A DNA stretch of 64,000 bases from Lutraria lutraria (GCA_964023205.1 OZ026848.1:29809912-29873911); one strand, 5' to 3'; positions 33,835-46,599 are shown, counted from the stretch's first letter. The notes: generated by a model from the letters alone, not told the origin. Numbers and translations are program-made.

Positions 33835-35435
33835 ACCTTGAAGCAAATACTAAATGATTAATATAATGTCGTTTATCTTCCTTAGAACTAAACCCTTTGA
33901 TGGAAGGAGATACGACAATAATTCAAATCATCTTTAGACAAAGCTCTCAGAATCTCTAATTTTTTTAGTAATTGATTTCTAAAAATAACACGCTCTTCAG
34001 TAAGTCAGTCAGGCAGTAATCAATTATCAAATGTGTTCGTTTTCTTCAAGCACATTTAATATCTATGGTTTATTTATCTATATTTTAGTGATCCCTTGAG
34101 GTATGTGGGACGTTGGTCACGTAATACACAAGCTATATATAGACTCGGTTGCCTTGGAACTCCATAGGCAGTTACCTCCGGAAGCTAGTATCAATTCCTT
34201 CATGTGTTTGTATGTTTCTTTCATGTTTATTTATTGCGTGTGTTATTTTACTAAAAAGAATCATTTTCTCATCGTTTAGAAATAGCAGTTGATTAACACC
34301 AGAGGCTACCTTGTTACTACATTTGTATTTAGAAATGTTTTATAAGGGAAATCAACTTTGAATAAAAAAGATAGACACACTTTGAGATACGAACGATTGC
34401 GAATGAAACTGTTTAATTCATGTATAATGAATGCAGAAAAGAATAGGATGTTTTAAGTTCGCTGTTTTTTTTTTAAATTGCGATTTGCATTTTAGAACGT
34501 AGTTCGCGAACCGTTGACTGTAGATTGGAGCGAATTAAGAAAATTGAATCGCGAACTGCTAACTGCGCGTTCCACCTCTAAACAACCAAAATAAAAGGAT
34601 ACATCTACCTTATATATCCGATCATATATAGCGTCTTCATTGGATATGATAATTAGCGCATACACCAAGATAATGACAAGAAAATAATTGCTTTAACCAT
34701 TTATTATGTACTAGATACATGTACTGATTTGATCGACCTAACGAGGTTCTTGTGAATTTTCCTTTGGTGTTTGAAAAAAAACCTTAATATACCTTTTGCT
34801 CAGTTACATCTTGTAAAGTTAATTATGGAATGATAAATATAGTTTTGCGACCATTGACTGACATTAGATACTGTGATATACAAGGTTATTGATATACTGC
34901 ATCCACTCAATGTATCAATTGTCGTCCAAATATGTCATATTGAATAACATTTCATTAACGACATAAAGCCAAATACAGCTGGTGATCATTACTTGTATTA
35001 ACACTTAAGGCCAAGAATAAAAATATGAATGTTTGCCCTATCTTTATATGTTGTTTAAAGCCCCATCAGCTTTTTGCTATAAAATATTATGCAAAAAACA
35101 AACAATTGCTGATATTATCCCAAGATAATTATTACCGACGAAACGAGCCTTTTTTCTTCTAAAAACACCCATTTCGCTGTGAATTATGCTTTTGTAGACT
35201 TGAAATATATAGAGCGCGTGACGTCACTTGATGCCGTGTGCATAATATGACTGCGAGAAAACACATCTGTTCTATAAATATATAAATAAACGATAGTGGT
35301 TTTGGAAACATTTTTTCTTGCTATAAAGTATGCACGGGAGGAAAACACACCGGATTCCTCTGTTATAGAACAAACGGAAACTATTACGACCGATACATTT
35401 ATATGATTATGGAGCTTTAATGGCCCAATAGATAT
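33835..35435. other. No gene seen
   Basis: AT-rich sequence. A TATA-like ctatatatagac at 34132 has no supported exon downstream. Confidence 0.4.
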
Positions 35436-35439
35436 GTTC

Positions 35440-35690
35440 ATTTCAGAGCCGCCCCAGAGAGAGAGGGAGAAGATACAGGAGACTGGGCATTTATATGTCT
35501 ACACTTTTCGAATAGTTTATCCTGGTACGTTATCCTGCCCACTGTAAAGCACCGATACACGCATTGTCCTTTTCCTGTGATTTCCTAGACAGTGCTTAGC
35601 ACGGTAGGTTGGATGTGGACACTGAAAAAGTATCCCTGAGAAATTCGAAAGGCGAAGCCGAATCGAACCAACAACAGAAGTCAAGGAATG
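35440..35690 (-). mobile_element. SINE-A copy
   Basis: Minus-strand body with cagagccgccccagagagag, cctggtacgttatcctgccc and agcaccgatacacgcattg. It ends in a degraded B-box-like cgaatcgaacca. The head is partly lost. Confidence 0.65.
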
Positions 35691-36367
35691 TTTGCCCTAA
35701 CGCGACCGACCCGTTACAATGACTGCGACCAAAGTTTTTTAACGTTTAGGTCTAGATTGTTATGCAGTACGAGGACCATTAAATAGTCTTTTTCGATACG
35801 CATACCTTTTTCAGTATCCACGTTTTGTACATAATGCTCTGTGTCTAACAAGCACCTAGTAAATTGTGTCAAATGAAAACAAAGCATTGACTCAGTCTTG
35901 GTTCAAAATGATAAAAAAGAAATTGAAAGAAAAATACATTTCCCTACTTAGCTAACCAAAATTGCTAATTTAGGCATCGTTAGAGCGAACATATAAATTT
36001 TAATTTAGCCCTTATCAACTGTGAATACAGACCCATGTTGATCTGTCATTGTAGTAATCAGAAAATGGATGTGTCGTATTACCTAAACTAGAAAATATCA
36101 TTATCAGTAATCAATTATCATTACTCCTTTTATAGCTTGACATTTTCCTGATATATAGCACTGTATACAAGGTGACTAAAGTTCACATGTTCTCGAGTTA
36201 CCATATTAAACAGCTGACCGTTTGGCACCCTGGTCCCGAGGTTATAAAACTTGATACAGACTCCGAGCTCAAATTTCAACTGCAATTTTTTAAGTATAAT
36301 GATTAAACATATAGATCTGGTTAATGATTACATGAATTACGTTGTTGAATTACTAATATCATTGGGG

Positions 36368-36545
36368 GTTATCGGTGGTCGAGAGTTAATGCACTGGAGT
36401 ACGAAACGAAAGGTGGTAGGCTCGATTCTGGTATCCGTCTTTCGAATTTCAAAGGGACACTTTTTCAATGTCACCATCCCAAAAACCGAGTCAATTCCTC
36501 TGACCTCACCAGATCCAAATAACAAACCCAACATATTCAGTTAAT
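36368..36545 (+). mobile_element. SINE-like copy with tRNA-type head
   Basis: tcggtggtcgagagttaatg and ggtaggctcgattctggta are spaced like A and B boxes. A SINE-like body follows (agggacactttttcaatgtc). Assignment to a family is uncertain. Confidence 0.4.
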
Positions 36546-36914
36546 ATCGTGTATTTGTAAGTAGCACTTGTACTTATTATATACACCCTATAAATGTTAC
36601 TTTCCTTAAACTCCACATAGTTCAGTACAAAGCATTTTTACAACATAAAGAATAAATAGACGTCTGGTAAGCATAAGTGCCCAAAGCTGAATGAAATCAT
36701 TTGCACGAAAATCAAACATTTTCGTCACAACCAATACTTAATTTCCATTGGTCAAAACAACCTTCATTAGCCAACCAAGTTACTTGTTATAAAAAAACAT
36801 AGCAACCACCGTGCTATGGATTAAACAACCCGTACCATGGATCACAACCACTCATAGGAAAAAAATGTTCTTACTAATTCTTAAGATCAAACGTCAGAAT
36901 ATATATGTACTGTG

Positions 36915-37093
36915 TATAGAACATCACGGCGTGCATCGGTGCTTTACACCGGGGTTGATATTATTATTAAAGAACCAGGAATATTAACATCCAAAATAAG
37001 AGAAGGAATACAATTGCCCTGTTCTCCTGTATCGTCTCTCCCCTCTCCCTTTGGCGGCTCTGAAATGACCATAGCTGTAGAATGGGTCTAATA
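36915..37093 (+). mobile_element. SINE-A 3' part, arranged tail-to-tail with the next copy
   Basis: aacatcacggcgtgcatcgg, tttacaccggggttgata, then ccctgttctcctgtatcgtc and gctgtagaatgggtc. It lacks the tRNA head. It abuts an inverted partial copy at 37094. Confidence 0.65.
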
Positions 37094-37240
37094 GTTTTTC
37101 TTGGTTCTTAATCGTGCTCAATGAAAAGCACCGATACATGCCTCATCCTGTTCTTGTGATTATCTTAAAACTGTACACGTACTTGTCCCAGTAGCTGAAA
37201 AAAGCGTCCCGGAAATGTCGAAAAGTGGAGCCATAACTTA
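37094..37240 (-). mobile_element. SINE-A partial copy, inverted
   Basis: Minus-strand body: tttcttggttcttaatcgtg, gaaaagcaccgatacatgcc and gaaaaaagcgtcccggaaat. It lacks the gccgttaaac end, so the junction with the neighbouring + copy lost the terminal parts of both. Confidence 0.6.
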
Positions 37241-37866
37241 GGTGTAAAAGATTTGTATTGATTACTGTTCTCAAATTCCAAATTCAGTAATATATGAATT
37301 ACTGTCAGTGTGATGTCAGTTCAGATTGACTAAAGTTTAACGTACACGAGGTTCAGCTGTTGATTTGACACGTAATTCTAGGAAATAAAAACTTTTAATT
37401 TATGCCAGAAAAGTGGCCAATGAATAAACTGTTCCTAAGAATTTTTAAGCAGCTTTTAAATTAACAAGACTGCGTGACATGTTCCGTCCGCGAAATAAAC
37501 GAAAACACACAATTAAGATTAGCTAGAAAATAAGACATGAAATGAATAGGTAACCACTTACCATAATACTAGTTATCACAAATATCTTGAATAAGATTAT
37601 GTAAATCACCATATAATTTGATTAACATTTCATTAAGTCGATACACAATATCTCTTAAGTATCCTTCTACACATTCTTAATGCGAACATTAAATTGAAAT
37701 CATTGTCTTACAATAGTACAATACAAACAGTTTAAAGTCCGACTTTAGTGTTAACTTAAATTATATTTGCCATGTAGTAAAACTTTCATTCGCGCCGTGA
37801 ATATTAACAGTGTAACTCAAGAAGTCGTTGCTTAGATAAAGGAAAGAAGAATCGTTTGTTTGTTTT

Positions 37867-38500
37867 AGTGGGTTTACCGCCGATATTTGAAGTTATATAC
37901 GATGGTCGGTTCACCTTACTAGTCTCTGGACTGTTGTCTAACCAGTATTCATTAGCTCTTCAATAAGGAGTAAGTAACTTCTCCATGTAAGGCGTTCTAT
38001 ACATAGCGTGACGTCACTACGTTTGTCTAACCTCTATACATAAAACTGATTACTATCCACATTTAGATAGTTATACATACGCTAAAAGTATAGTTCCGCG
38101 GAAGGATTAAAAATGTCAAAACAACCATATCGGTTGTATGTTATTAACAAATTTGTTTAGTTATGTAAAATGAATACGTAGTACCATTTCTATTCTTATG
38201 CTTTCGTCAATAACACTCATTATTCAATGAAACGCAATGTTGAAGTACGCTTGGCCATACGGTGACGTCACGCTATATTAGTGTTTATAATTTCCATTTT
38301 GTAAGTAAATACCCATAATGCCCCGGGCAGAATAACACAGGTCAGTGCATAGCGCTACCGTAGTGTACACATTGCATGTAAGGAGGAAATTAATAGACTT
38401 CCTGGTTAATCATCCTGCCGCGACCGGGGCTCGAACGCGGATCGCCAAGTTACAATTCCATGACAATAACCAGTGGAACTCAGCCACGGCCAGGAAAGGA
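37867..38500 (-). mobile_element. SINE-B copy split by an inserted TIR element
   Basis: The tail half (gggtttaccgccgatatttg to agtaacttctccatgtaagg) lies at 37867-37992. The head half, with ccgcgaccggggctcgaacg, is at about 38375-38500. The intervening DNA carries a 15-bp TIR element. Confidence 0.6.
38003..38276. mobile_element. TIR element with CRE-like ends
   Basis: ATAGCGTGACGTCAC at 38003-38017 pairs perfectly with GTGACGTCACGCTAT at 38262-38276. The TIR contains the palindrome TGACGTCA. A 9-bp direct repeat, CATGTAAGG, at 37984-37992 and 38375-38383 brackets a slightly larger insertion. Confidence 0.6.
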
Positions 38501-38887
38501 GAATTGATTCTAAACATGAGAAAACGTATATTGAACTACCGTCCAGCATAATAATACATGTCATGCTATTAACCCTCCGCCCTCTCAATTACATTTACGT
38601 TGTATTTAAAGTATTCTTATCAGATCAAGATTTGCCATCTACAGTCACGTATATCATTAACAAGAATGCATTCAATTTAAACATCAATTATTGTGGAACA
38701 CATACAACAAACAAACTCAGAAAGTTATCTTATTGACAATTTTCTTAGATGAAATCTTATCATTTAATGAAGAAATCACGCAACGATCACACACTTAGAA
38801 CATTCACCACAGACATGCAACATTTCATTGCAAAGTTTTGATTGTATTTGTACTATTACGTTTAATTGTAAATCCAATTCAGTACGA

Positions 38888-39115
38888 CAAACGTCTGGTA
38901 TCGACCGGGTTCCAGTCGTAAGTGCGCTGGATTACCCGTCTATAAAAATTGTCAAAAATCTGATTTTACTCGACTATTGTCATATCTTATTACGTGGAGA
39001 AGTTGCCGGCTCCCTGTGGAAGAGTAAGTTAGTACTGGGCAGAGCATAGTGCGGGAACACTTGTTAGGGGAACCAGCCGCCGTATATAGCTGGAATATCG
39101 TTAAAAATGGCATTA
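38888..39115 (+). mobile_element. SINE-B copy
   Basis: Head around ggtatcgaccgggttccagt, body tattacgtggagaagttgcc, then ggctccctgtggaaga, and tail aaccagccgccgtatatagc. The 73-codon open frame through it is not a gene. Confidence 0.65.
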
Positions 39116-39119
39116 AACC

Positions 39120-41855
39120 TACTGCAATCTAAAAACGTTATTTTAAATCAATACAACAAATCAGAAGTGAATTCGAGCCCAACAAATAAGTTAATGATGA
39201 AAGTTCTGGGTGTGACATCTCCACAACAAGGCTTTAAAACAGATACGTAAATGAAGACATTGGATATTACATGGTCAAACTACCTGAATGTATAAACCAA
39301 ATGGTTGTAAGGTCAGTTTTGGAAATTAAGTCTGCTGCTGAACTGAAAAGTGGAAATTAATTTTGCTTGAATATCTAGAGACCATAACTTTCAATGTTTT
39401 AAATATCTATAGTCTGACTTGCTCAAGGAGTTAAAGTGAATCGCCATTTGTGAACCACACACTATATTCAAAGAGATACATTTTCAACGGGCACATTATT
39501 TGAGTTGTATAAAGTTGGAACGTTTACGATTCAATTCCTTGAATTGCGAACTGCATTCCAGTCTGCAGATGACTAGAACGCTTTTCGCAATTAAAACACA
39601 TGAAACTGCGTTCCTGCGTTATACAACCACATATTTGGAACAATATCCTGGTGATATCATTGAGACATCATTAGCCGGCTGTGAATCCCAACCAAATGAA
39701 CGAATGCATGTACAATGAATTGCAGCACAAAATTATTATCGTCGAATATTGTGCCACCAATTTCTAAGATCTTGAAGCTACACACTGGATAAAATTGCTA
39801 AAATTCTCGTCTTATCTTAAATCATATCTACCTATTTGGAACAAAACAAAAGACGTGAATTATGTTACCGTTGGGAATAAGTAGCTTTAAGACGCATAAA
39901 ATCACGAGACAATTCACAGCTTTTACGACATTAAAAGGGAATACATTATGACTCTTGGGAACATTTAGTCAAGTAGTCGTATGAGAACTGGTGGATATGA
40001 ATTACTTTATTGCATTTAGAACTAGATATTGCCTGAAATAAAAGGATCATTTTCCAATAACAAGAGGGCAAAGTGACCCTGGGATGCTCCCCTGAGAAAC
40101 GAGGTTTGATAATATCACTTACGAACTTGATTTGAATTTATACTACAGTACAATTTTGTTAGCGGGTTGCTAAATGGTGTTCCATGCTAAACATCGAAGT
40201 TTTAGACCGTGCGGTTTAAGACACGGATACTGTTTAATTTTTTATTTTTTTTATTTCCATGCAAACCAAAGTTCTGCGTGGAATAACATTATTTTAACAA
40301 ATGTTTGTAAGGTAACACCCGAAGACCATTTCTGTGGAGTTTTGACACAGCAGATTTTGAGAAGAAGTCTTTTGGGTTGACAAAATGGCATACTAACACA
40401 TCACCCCGACCTTCGTTCAAGTGAGCTAAAAACGCACTCGAGTAATACATTATATGTCAATTTAATGGAAAGGGTATCTAAAGAGAAAGCCTCCAAAAGA
40501 CTTGAAACTATTTACTGGTCTTTTGGGGACATTAAGATGTAGAATTCGGAATTGGACAAAATCTTTTTCATTTAGAGACGAGAAAATATTGATAATATGA
40601 TATGAATACAACTCTTAAATCTGCCATTAAAACTATTAAATGCGTCGTTTTGACACGATCGTACAACACCCATAGTTTTCTACACAGTGTTTTAAACATT
40701 TGTTAATTGCAATTATCACAAGAGGGTTTTTATTACAACGTCAATATTATCAGAAAGGACGTAAAATACATCATTAAAATAGTGATCAATGAAAATGGAA
40801 ACAAATAAAGCGTAAAATTGTTACCAGATAGCAGCATCTTCAATCATAGAATGGAAATGACGGACATACCATTAACGGTAGCCGTCACGAACACAATTAC
40901 ATACTTTATGTATAAACAAGACTTAGGTTCGCCCCACTTTCTTATCCAATCAGCGACAAAGGATTTTTTTCAAATGTTTTGCTTTCTATTTTAAAATAAT
41001 ATAAAAACCGGCATTTCGAAGAGCGACTTAAGAGATGTTTGCTACGACGTTTCCAGTTTTTGTACATTTTTTTTTCAAAATCAGCCCAAAATTCAAATTC
41101 AAGGGCAGATAACTCGCTAACGAGTTCGTTAACCCCCATTTTCTTTCGCTTAAAATGTTTCTGTTATCATATGCTATGATCATACAAAGTTTAAAAAACA
41201 TCATGAATGAGTTTTCATTTTCCCTTTATGTCTATGTGAAAAAAACTGGAAACTTCAGCAAATGTCTTTAATACACACTGCGCTTGCAAAGAACTTAGAC
41301 AGTTAGAATATTAGAATGGTTTGAAGTTCTTCGAAATGAGAAGCTAAAGGCACATAAGATGTCAATATGCATTCAGTGTATTCTGTGAGATTTGGGAAAA
41401 AACTTAGACGAAGATGACGAAGTATGTGTGATTGTTCGAACTAACTAAAAAATGACGTTTCCGTGTAAGATATTTTAGTTCCTTTAATCTAATAGTTAAA
41501 ACAAAACGCGATTTTAAAAAAATATCTTTACGTCTAAATTAAAGTATGTTGGCTAAATTAATGTCTTTTCGCTTTTAACAAATCATTGAGTACATAAAAT
41601 CTATATAGGAAATACTTGCACATTATTTAAGGAGGTACGTTTTTGCTCATTTAACGACTGTTGACAGCTAACAGATTCATTGCTATGTAAATTGTCTGAG
41701 AACTACAACATTTAAACATAAGCCAAGACGTAGGTTCTTAATGTTTTACAAGAACAAACAACTGGAATGAATTAGTACCGACTTGTGTTTAAGAATTCTT
41801 TGTAATAAATCTTAAAGTAACGTAAAATTACGTCTGCAGGAGTCTAATGAACATT
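39120..41855. other. No gene seen; one common repeat fragment
   Basis: 40050-40440 resembles a dispersed repeat (acaagagggcaaagtgaccc at its start, caagtgagctaaaaac at its end). The rest is AT-rich without supported exons. Confidence 0.4.
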
Positions 41856-41860
41856 TGTGA

Positions 41861-42040
41861 ACAGTCAAACCTGTGAACAAAGGCCCCCCTTGTGAAGAAC
41901 ATGATCAGGCCTTAACTGACAAGTGGCCACTATTCGGAGGTCATTTGTTTTAAATGATTTATAACGGTCTTTTAATGAATGGCTTTTAATAACAGGAAGG
42001 CCTTTATTCGGAGATGGTCGCTAACACAGACTAGACCGTA
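41861..42040. mobile_element. TA-MITE-1 copy
   Basis: Starts acagtcaaacctgtgaacaa and ends ggtcgctaacacagactaga. The family phrase cctttattcggagatggtcg is present. The ends are inverted repeats. Confidence 0.7.
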
Positions 42041-42235
42041 CATTGATCAGACAACCGTTAATTGTCGTTTATAGTTATTTTGTGATTGGTAGTTTCCATT
42101 TTTACATGTTTTGTTTGTCTGCCAAAAATCAATTCAACTATCACAAGTGCATAAACAGCTGTATTTGTTGTTTGTTCATATATAAGAAAACACAAGTCAA
42201 TAAGCATCAATGTAAGGTTTCATTGACTAGGTATC

Positions 42236-42490
42236 TATACTCACACGAAAAAGAATGCGTGCACTAAGTTAGAACGAACAGTTGCATAATAGTCTGCGGT
42301 CAAACTGAAGGCCGTCTATATGATATAGATGCGCTTAAACATTGGATAAATGGGTGCAATATGTGAAGAGTTACTACGATGTCAGTAAAAAAGCTCGTAC
42401 ACATCAACAAAGTTAATAAAATAAGACACTATTAAGTATAATAAAAAAACAATCTAACCAAGTTCACTCCATCTTTTTCGTGTGAGTATA
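42236..42490. mobile_element. TIR element (255 bp), TIR-D family, intact
   Basis: tatactcacacgaaaaaga at 42236 pairs with tctttttcgtgtgagtata ending at 42490. The inside (gaaggccgtctatatgatat; atgcgcttaaacattgg) matches a second copy at 61.7-62.0 kb. Confidence 0.75.
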
Positions 42491-42822
42491 CTTGCATACG
42501 TTCAGACTTCCTTAATTAAATAACGATAAATGGACAAACAAACCAAGCAGACGTATGTGGACATCAATACTGCGACAATTTATCACAAAGAAGCGGAACA
42601 AAGGCGCGACAAAAGATTTGATAATAAGGAAAGGTCCAGGAATATTGATTAGGTTGCTAAAGAGTTTACTTTATATAAGAAATTCTGAAACTTCCAAGCT
42701 ATCCTTATTATAATGTACAACACAAGCCTTCATTTCAGGTAGTGTGCTACTTTATACAAATATTAACAGAGAGAGAGAGCCGTCACTAAATCTTAGAACT
42801 TGTGGGTCGACGCTTTAGCTTA

Positions 42823-43010
42823 TATTGCAAATATGTATTTTATATAATTTTATGTAAATATATTGCAAATATGTATTTTATGTAAATATATTGCAAATAT
42901 GTATTCTATGTAATTGTATGTGAATATAAATTGCAAATGTGTATTCTATGTAATTGTATGTTAATATAAATTGCAAATATGTATTCTATGTAGTTGTATG
43001 TGAATAAATA
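42823..43010 (+). repeat. AT-rich tandem repeat, about 40-bp unit, 4-5 copies
   Basis: The unit includes ttgcaaatatgtattctatg, then taattgtatgtgaatata. The first units are shorter variants. Confidence 0.8.
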
Positions 43011-43364
43011 GGGAAGAACTGAAAGCATTAAACTATGTTTAAACTACACATATTGATGCCATTGTCATAATTCTATAAATTCAACATTGTTAGTGAGTTC
43101 ATCAACAGAATAATCTATCCAATGAAATGGGTATATTCAATAGACTAAACCATGCCAAGCGAATATTCAATATGCTGATCACCACACAAGCAACAATATA
43201 CGACGGAGCACGTTCGAAGTCAGGTCTCGTAAATTCTTATAAAACATTACTTTTAGGAAGTGATAGGCTTGCGTTTGGCAAACGTGTGCAACCGATAAAT
43301 GATTATTACGATATAACCAAATAATCTCTGATACAAAATGTAATTAATTTAATGTTGGGTTGAG

Positions 43365-43565
43365 GACAATTACCGCGTCTATGCCAGAAACGTAATTGCT
43401 TGATTTGCGAACTTGATTTAACATGGGAAAAGGAACAATGCAAATGTCACTATTGTAATCAGATACTGTTTGGCTAAGCTAAATACACAATAAATCGACT
43501 TTACAATCAGGCACCAGTCAACCATTGTCACTTCTATAAACAGATGATATTTCCATAAGATTTTC
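43365..43565 (+). repeat. Direct duplication, copy 1 (partner 44028-44225)
   Basis: Shares long blocks with 44028-44225: gtaatcagatactgtttggc and aatcgactttacaatcag, then cacttctataaacagatgatat. No gene is apparent in either. Confidence 0.7.
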
Positions 43566-44027
43566 GAATCCTAACTGCCAAAACTATTTTCTCAAATAGG
43601 CTGGACAGATTTTGTAAATGTTTATAATTTTTATAGGTTTTCATGATAGAAAATGATCTGCCGTGAAATTCTTCCAAAACAAGGATATTCCTATGAGTTA
43701 TTTCCCTTTAAATTTGCATTAAAGTCTGTGTGAGTACCCCATTTTTCAAAGATTAAATACAAGAGAATACCCATTTAAATGAAAACCAAAAGATGCAATT
43801 ACACAATATCAATCTAATTTAATAATGAAAAAATAGGCCACAATACAATATACATGTATAAAGAATTTTATATTTTTCTTTTTTATTAAGGACAACAACT
43901 CTTACAATACCCGAGGTATTAAATAAATAAAGACAATCGGGCAATTTATTGTTTTTGTAATATTAAAATCTTTGTGTATCAATGAGCAAATACATAAAAA
44001 GGATCCTTATACCTTAATTTCATATTA

Positions 44028-44225
44028 TGTTGATGACAAGTATCGCATCTGTGTCAGAAACATGATTGCTTGATTTTGCAAAATTGATTTGTCGTGGGAA
44101 ATGGAGCAATGCGAATGTCACTGTTGTAATCAGATACTGTTTGGTTGTGCTAAATACACTATAAATCGACTTTACAATCAGACACCAATCAAATATAGCC
44201 ACTTCTATAGACAGTTGATATTTCC
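44028..44225 (+). repeat. Direct duplication, copy 2 (partner 43365-43565)
   Basis: Roughly 85-90% similar to copy 1 by eye, about 660 bp downstream. It contains short open frames on both strands which copy 1 breaks, arguing against coding. Confidence 0.7.
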
Positions 44226-44367
44226 TGAATTGCTGTTCAGTAATTTGACCATACATTCATTGACTACGCTAGTGTGCTAATAGACAATATTTCTAGAATT
44301 CTGAGACGTATTTCATACAATAAGACATACCTTGATTAATGAGTTTTAAAACCTTGCTACTTTTGTT

Positions 44368-44605
44368 AAACGGCCTATTCGACAGATATGGTAATTTCGA
44401 GTCGCTCCATAAAGAGGGGCGTTTATAAATATCCCTTCTGTTATATCGAATAGTTTTTCCTGGTTCTTAATCGTGCCCGGTGTAAAGCACCGAAACACGC
44501 CTTGCCCCTTTTTCCTGAGATTTTCTAAACAAAGTACTCAGCTCGGTTGTTGGGATGGGGACACTGAAAAAGTATCTTTGAGAAAGTCGAAAGAGTTACT
44601 TACCT
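44368..44605 (-). mobile_element. SINE-A copy
   Basis: Minus-strand body: gttaaacggcctattcgaca, cctggttcttaatcgtgccc, tgtaaagcaccgaaacacgc and gggacactgaaaaagtatct. The head is missing. Confidence 0.7.
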
Positions 44606-44654
44606 AATAAAGTCAGACCAGTAAGTCTGTGAACGAACAAAATGAGCGAAAATC

Positions 44655-44834
44655 TACAATCAGACCTCTTTTAGCGGCCAACTCCGAATAAAGGCCTGCC
44701 TGTGAGTAAAAATCATTCTTTTAAAGACAATCAATGATTATTTAGATCAAAATGACCTCCTTATAATGGTCACCTGTCAATAAAGGCCACATTAAGGATT
44801 TCCAAAGAGTGGCCTTAGTTCACAGGTTAAACTG
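44655..44834. mobile_element. TA-MITE-1 copy
   Basis: Starts tacaatcagacctcttttag, contains ccgaataaaggcctgcctgt, and ends agttcacaggttaaactga. The ends are diverged inverted repeats. Confidence 0.65.
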
Positions 44835-45164
44835 AATATCAATCAACTTTCATTGATTTTATCTTACCCAACAAAAGCTGAAAGGCGCATTTAGCTTCTG
44901 CCAGGATAAAAAAATCATTATTTCCTATTCATTAATCCTAAATGTTTCTGAAAGGTTAGTCATAGTGTTTTATGTGTGTATGTTTTTGTGTACGAGTTAT
45001 TAGATATATTGATTGTGCCAGTCTTGTACAAAAGGCAGGAAATATTACACGTGGCATTTCCTGGGAATGAATAAACATTTCTTCTTATTTAAAACCATAT
45101 TATCGGAAGGGTTGATCATGAAGAATATCAGTGTTAGTTTTGGGTTGTAGTAAAATCAGAATGA

Positions 45165-45352
45165 ATCGAAGTACTGAAAGTACTCATCGAAACAGAACTT
45201 ATATAGACTCGCACAGCAACATGGAATGGGAACTAGTTTAATAACCGCATGGCGGATGTAGAAAAAAGTAGTACCTTGGTCCGCATCGAAATTCATGCAC
45301 GCCGAGTGAGTGACGGCTAGGGAAAGCTGCATGAACTATCGTTCAGTTTAAA
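45165..45352 (+). mobile_element. R3 retroposon-like copy
   Basis: Complete plus-orientation copy: gaagtactgaaagtactcat, agcaacatggaatgggaact, catggcggatgtagaaaaaa, cgccgagtgagtgacggcta, then cgttcagttt and an A-rich end. Confidence 0.6.
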
Positions 45353-45407
45353 AAAAACATGGTATCCATTTTCACTATGTTCATTGAATTGAAAGACTAA
45401 AAGGGGA

Positions 45408-45423
45408 GGGGGGGGGGGGGGGG
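45408..45423 (+). repeat. 16-nt G homopolymer
   Basis: Sixteen consecutive G after aagggga, followed by taatattcc. It lies near the 3' end of the 45.2-kb R3 copy. Confidence 0.95.
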
Positions 45424-46081
45424 TAATATTCCAGTAAAACTTCGATATTGAGGCCATCTTTGCGACCAAAGATTTCAAACCTATGTCAGGTTGGTCTAAC
45501 AATCGAGCTAAGATATAAAGGGACCAAACCGATCCCGGAAGTATGATGAAGTAAAAATGAGTTTGTTGTACGTAATTGTATTATATTGCATTGAAATAAA
45601 AAAGGCATGTTCCGGGAATACTTATTATTTCACCGTGTCTGATTCTTCACTACACCAGTTTTCACAATAACTGTGTTTAACTGTACTGTAAAACAGAAAA
45701 CCATCATTTTTCTGTTTTCGTATAGGAATATCAATGATTGATCGGCATGAGTGCCAACAGTCAAGGTAAAACTCCATTTTGCATGCAGCAATTTGTGTTC
45801 TGATCTTATCAAGGTCTTTGGGTTCTTTGTAATTGATTAACTACTTGTAGTTGTTTGTGTTATGTTCTTATTTTATCTTTCTTGTAAAACCGCAAATGCC
45901 ACGTTCTATTGTGTGTGAAGCCAATGTGGGTGAAGATATGATCTTTGGAGTGATAATTAAAGATCGTATTGTTTAGAAATAACAGTTAAGTGGTCACCAT
46001 TAAGTATACAACGACCACAAAGAGGCAAGTCCTCGTTTCAGTGGCATTGACGTCGTTTTTAAGACCTTGCAGTTACATATT

Positions 46082-46310
46082 ATACGGCGGCCGGTTCAAC
46101 TGATTGGTTTTTGTTTAACAGAATTCTAACCATTACTAACCTACCCTGCCACAAGAAGTCGACAACTTAACTACATATCGAGGAAGTTTTTTTATCAATT
46201 TTTCATAGAAAAAGGTTTGACCTGTCGCGGCTGGGATACGAAACCAGATCGCCCGAATAGAAGTTCAGCGCACAAACCACTGAACCATAGCTGCGGTCGA
46301 CGCAAGCTAA
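46082..46310 (-). mobile_element. SINE-B copy
   Basis: Plus-strand view: tatacggcggccggttcaac (tail) and ccctgccacaagaagtcgac, then ctgtcgcggctgggatacga and aaaccagatcgcccgaatag (head). The head, read on the minus strand, resembles a tRNA with A and B boxes. Confidence 0.65.
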
Positions 46311-46439
46311 AGCTTTAAGACAGATCTTTGTCTCGTTCTTGTAGATAATGGACTTTGGCCCATTTTATGGACATATCTAAGCTAAGATGGCAGATTAAAA
46401 TCTTGCCAATGGACCATGTTTTAGACATTACCTTTCAGG

Positions 46440-46590
46440 TTCAGTGTAACCTCTATAAAGCAACACCGTTTAGGAGTAGCAAAATTATGTTGTAATTGAA
46501 AGGTTGTTTCTCTACACAGGTTAAATTGATAGATATTCGGGAAAACATGCTGTTGTTGAAGAAAGGCCGTTGTAGAGAGGTTGTACAGTA
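46440..46590 (-). mobile_element. TIR element, TA-MITE-2 family
   Basis: Ends gtgtaacctctataaagcaa and ttgtagagaggttgtacagta-like are inverted repeats. Related copies are at 53.1 and 60.2 kb. Confidence 0.55.
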
Positions 46591-46599
46591 TTACATTTT

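Noticed and set aside
34132..34230. TATA-like promoter (ctatatatagac)
   Set aside because: Common by chance in AT-rich DNA; no convincing exon, start codon or donor follows.
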